A DNA stretch of 64,000 bases, from assembly GCF_009498525.1 (NCBI RefSeq), contig NZ_QSNT01000006.1, forward strand, positions 62,001-126,000, in the 5' to 3' direction. The notes under the pieces were generated by a model, which worked only from the letters and a program-made list of their open reading frames with translations, did not search any database and was not told where the DNA came from. This DNA is from Rhizobium sp. ICMP 5592. Its GTDB lineage: Bacteria > Pseudomonadota > Alphaproteobacteria > Rhizobiales > Rhizobiaceae. The position numbers and the translations under genes were made by a program. Positions 61,755-64,000 of this stretch are shown here, one piece after another (the first letter of the stretch is position 1; every line of letters begins with the position of its first letter).

Positions 61755-63069
61755 GGCTTCTCTTGTTCTCGTTGGCGCATTGATGGGTGCGACCGCGATG
61801 AGCGTTATCTACACGGCGGTAGTGCCGGCGGAAGCCGCTGGTTCTTCCACGTACAAGGAATTGTCGATTTTCGGCGATGTCTTTGAACGTGTGCGCGCGC
61901 AGTATGTGACGCCGCCCCAGGAAGACAAGCTGATCGAAGCCGCCATCAACGGCATGCTCACCTCGCTGGACCCGCATTCGAGCTACATGAATGCCAAGGA
62001 TGCCGACGACATGCGTACCCAGACCAAGGGTGAATTCGGCGGTCTCGGCATCGAAGTGACGATGGACAACGACCTAGTCAAGGTCATCACCCCCATCGAC
62101 GACACGCCCGCCGCCAAGGCCGGCGTTCTCGCCGGCGACTATATCACCGCCATCGACGGTCAGTCCGTGCGCGGCCTGAAGCTGGAAGACGCCGTCGAGA
62201 AGATGCGCGGCGCCGTCAAGACGCCGATCAAGCTGACGCTGCTGCGCAAGGGCGCCGACAAGCCGATCGAGCTCACCATCATCCGTGATGTGATCGCCGT
62301 TGCCGCCGTCAAGTCGCGCGAAGAGGGCGATGTCGGCTATCTCCGCATCATCTCCTTCACCGAAAAGACCACGCCGGATCTTGAAGCCGCGATCGCCAAG
62401 ATCAAGAAGGATATCCCGGCCGACAAGCTGAAGGGCTATGTCCTCGACCTGCGCCTCAACCCGGGCGGTCTGCTCGACCAGGCGATCAACGTTGCCGACG
62501 ATGTGCTAGAGCGCGGCGAGATCGTCTCCACCCGCGGCCGCAATCCGGATGAAACCCGCCGCTTCAATGCCGGCCCGGGCGACATCACCGACGGCAAGCC
62601 GATCGTCGTGCTGATCAACGGCGGCTCGGCCTCGGCTTCGGAAATCGTCGCCGGCGCCCTGCAGGATCTGCGCCGCGCCACCGTCGTCGGCACGCAGTCC
62701 TTCGGCAAGGGCTCGGTCCAGACGATCATCCCGCTTGGCGACGGCAACGGCGCGCTGCGCCTGACGACAGCGCTCTACTACACGCCGTCGGGTCGCTCCA
62801 TCCAGGGCACCGGCATCACGCCTGACATCAAGGTCGACCAGCCATTGCCGGACGAGCTGAAGGGCAAGCTGGTGACCGAAGGGGAATCCAGCCTACCGGG
62901 TCACATCAAGGGCCAGAGCGAAACCGACCAGGGCTCCGGCTCGGCGGCCTATGTGCCGCCGGATCCGAAGGACGATCTCCAGCTCAACTACGCGCTTGAC
63001 CTGCTGCGCGGCGTCAAGACCGACCCGGCCTTCCCGCCGAATCCGGAAAAGGCGGTTTCCTCCAAATAA
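61744..63069 (+). CDS. ctpA: C-terminal processing peptidase, S41 family
   Basis: A 441-residue periplasmic protease. Signal sequence about 1-30 (cleavage near AEAAG), PDZ domain about 85-170 (GEFGGLGIEVTMDNDLVKVI), then the S41 catalytic part with LRLNPGGLLDQAINVADDVL, the nucleophile in NGGSASASEIVAGALQD and the Lys in SFGKGSVQT. ATG 61744 overlaps the end of the envC-like gene; the longer frame from 61624 is a shadow. CtpA enzymes regulate murein hydrolases, which fits its partner gene. Confidence 0.95.
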   Translation: MIRRASLVLVGALMGATAMSVIYTAVVPAEAAGSSTYKELSIFGDVFERVRAQYVTPPQEDKLIEAAINGMLTSLDPHSSYMNAKDADDMRTQTKGEFGGLGIEVTMDNDLVKVITPIDDTPAAKAGVLAGDYITAIDGQSVRGLKLEDAVEKMRGAVKTPIKLTLLRKGADKPIELTIIRDVIAVAAVKSREEGDVGYLRIISFTEKTTPDLEAAIAKIKKDIPADKLKGYVLDLRLNPGGLLDQAINVADDVLERGEIVSTRGRNPDETRRFNAGPGDITDGKPIVVLINGGSASASEIVAGALQDLRRATVVGTQSFGKGSVQTIIPLGDGNGALRLTTALYYTPSGRSIQGTGITPDIKVDQPLPDELKGKLVTEGESSLPGHIKGQSETDQGSGSAAYVPPDPKDDLQLNYALDLLRGVKTDPAFPPNPEKAVSSK

Positions 63070-63075
63070 GGAAAC

Positions 63076-63108
63076 AGCGCCGGGCTGGAAACAGACCCGG
63101 CGCTTTTC
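63076..63108 (+). terminator. Rho-independent terminator after ctpA
   Basis: AGCGCCGGG / CCCGGCGCT stem (63076-63084 and 63096-63104) with an 11-nt loop and TTTT following. Confidence 0.9.
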
Positions 63109-63246
63109 ATATCCGGAGCGAGGTGACTGATCTCATCTCGCTTCCGCCGCCTGAATGAGCGCGATCTCATTCGACATCTGTACGGATCATGCTTTCGTGT
63201 TTTGAGTCTGGGGCAGACAGTTTCCCGCTTGGGGTGGATACGGACT

Positions 63247-64000
63247 TTGGGAACGGATTTGCATGCACCGCTCGGCCAGAACCGCGGCCCGGACCGCAAG
63301 CGGCGGCGGCCGCCCTTCGGGCGTATCCTCGCCAGTTTCTGTCTGATCGCGATCGCCAGCTTTTCCCTCTATTCGGCGCTGCTGCGCGATCCTCTCCAGA
63401 AAACCCAGCCGGTCGAAACGGCCGAAAAGACGGCGCCTGCGCCACAGGCCAACGACAAGCCCACCGCAACCGATCAGCCGAGCCTGACGCAAGTCGATCC
63501 GCAATCCGGCGCCAACACCTCGCGTATCGTCACCAGCGATGGTTCTGTCGTGACCATGTTCAGCCCGACCGCGCGCGACGGCAGTGGTCCGGTGCTGATC
63601 AATGCCAACCAGATCGGCCAGGATCCGCGTATGGCGGCAACGCCGAACGAAAGCCTGCTGGAGGATTCGCCCTTCGGCAGGCTGCCGGTCACCGCGCCAA
63701 GCGGGCTTAGACCCATGGACCAATATGCGCGGCCCTGGTCCGGCGCCCGCGGCACCCGTATCGCCATCGTCGTGAGCGGCCTCGGCCTCAGCCAGACCGG
63801 CACGCAGCGCGCCATCGAGAAGCTGCCGGAAGAGATCACCCTTGCCTTTGCCGCCAGCGGCAACAGCCTGCAACGCTGGATGCAGGAGGCGCGGCGCGGT
63901 GGCCATGAGATCCTGATCCAGGTACCCTTCGAGCCTTTCGACTATCCCAGCAACAATCCCGGGCCTGAGACGCTTCTGACCTCGCTATCGGCTGCGAAGA
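63247..64000 (+). CDS. Divergent polysaccharide deacetylase family protein (3' end outside window)
   Basis: 251 codons are visible, and the frame is open at the window edge. A basic N-terminus (LGQNRGPDRKRRRPPFGRIL) precedes one membrane segment (SFCLIAIASFSLYSALL), then a Pro/Gln-rich linker, then the domain start RIAIVVSGLGLSQTGTQRAI, LPEEITLAFAASGNSLQRWM and GHEILIQVPFEPFDYPSNNP. These proteins of unknown exact function usually follow ctpA in rhizobia. The start is uncertain: TTG 63247 gives MGTDLHAPL; TTG 63229 and 63202 are also in frame. Confidence 0.82.
   Translation, partial: MGTDLHAPLGQNRGPDRKRRRPPFGRILASFCLIAIASFSLYSALLRDPLQKTQPVETAEKTAPAPQANDKPTATDQPSLTQVDPQSGANTSRIVTSDGSVVTMFSPTARDGSGPVLINANQIGQDPRMAATPNESLLEDSPFGRLPVTAPSGLRPMDQYARPWSGARGTRIAIVVSGLGLSQTGTQRAIEKLPEEITLAFAASGNSLQRWMQEARRGGHEILIQVPFEPFDYPSNNPGPETLLTSLSAAK

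Noticed and set aside
63187..63906. Minus-strand ORF of 239 codons opposite the deacetylase gene
   Set aside because: Low-complexity Gly/Arg/Ala composition typical of antisense frames; the plus frame has a membrane segment and family motifs.
1..64000. CRISPR arrays, prophage genes, rRNA operon
   Set aside because: I looked for regularly spaced repeats, cas genes, phage structural genes and rRNA sequence and saw none.

Overview
The window reads as a chromosomal segment of an alphaproteobacterium of the family Rhizobiaceae, most likely a Rhizobium of the leguminosarum/etli type. The right half carries a conserved, GC-rich housekeeping block (rplU-rpmA, two GNAT acetyltransferases, obgE-proB-proA-nadD, rsfS-rlmH-envC-like-ctpA and the start of a divergent polysaccharide deacetylase gene). 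It also holds an sRNA with the CCUCCUCCC-loop architecture of the rhizobial alpha-r14 family. Rhizobial-type traD/traG genes, IS66 and IS110-type elements and an ABC-dependent O-antigen cluster fit the same assignment. No species call is possible from sequence reading alone.

Layout. (1) 1-2.4 kb: the end of a polyamine-type ABC importer (two permeases, binding protein). (2) 2.4-10.4 kb: accessory genes: a coupled pair of small ORFs (the second with a ribbon-helix-helix look), a nucleotidyltransferase-HEPN fusion, an OmpR-type regulator with a degenerate receiver, an alpha-oxoamine-synthase-like PLP enzyme coupled to a small unknown protein, and an orphan traD-traG remnant. (3) 10.6-15.8 kb: a four-gene glycolipid set (GT2 polyprenyl-phosphate glycosyltransferase, SAM methyltransferase, AglD/MprF-like integral membrane protein, GT-C-like membrane protein). 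(4) 15.9-22.2 kb: nested insertion sequences: an IS66 truncated by a second IS66, which is itself interrupted by an IS110/IS1111-type element, followed by scraps of further elements and a 28-bp perfect palindrome. (5) 22.3-38.2 kb: a surface-polysaccharide cluster, mostly minus strand and more AT-rich: two Wzm/Wzt-like ABC exporters, a methyltransferase with a coiled-coil (WbdD-like), a 1226-residue triple-GT4 protein, further GT4 enzymes, an FkbM methyltransferase, a decayed IS110 transposase and a phosphomannose-isomerase-type cupin.

(6) 39.1-43.8 kb: tRNA-Gln, then an ECF sigma factor with its NrsF-type membrane anti-sigma, divergent from a bufferin-type operon (two BufA/DUF2282 peptides, BufB/DUF692 MNIO enzyme, BufC/DUF2063 partner, DoxX). 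The sigma gene and the first bufA share a promoter-like pattern (CGTAGA at -10, 17-nt spacer), which suggests one metal-responsive regulon. (7) 43.8-48.4 kb: miscellaneous single genes (PhyH-like dioxygenase, DUF1003, flavin reductase, DsbA-like, cupin) and tRNA-Ser. (8) 48.7-64 kb: the housekeeping block, with a modABC/modE molybdate cassette and the sRNA lying between nadD and rsfS.

The accessory stretch from about 2.4 to 38 kb lies on the 3' side of tRNA-Gln, the usual position of integrated islands, but I found no matching attachment repeat. The most interesting points are the regulon-like bufferin locus, the chain-terminator/exporter pair of the O-antigen cluster, the oxoamine synthase pair beside the conjugation remnant, and the IS1111-type element with room for a guide RNA.
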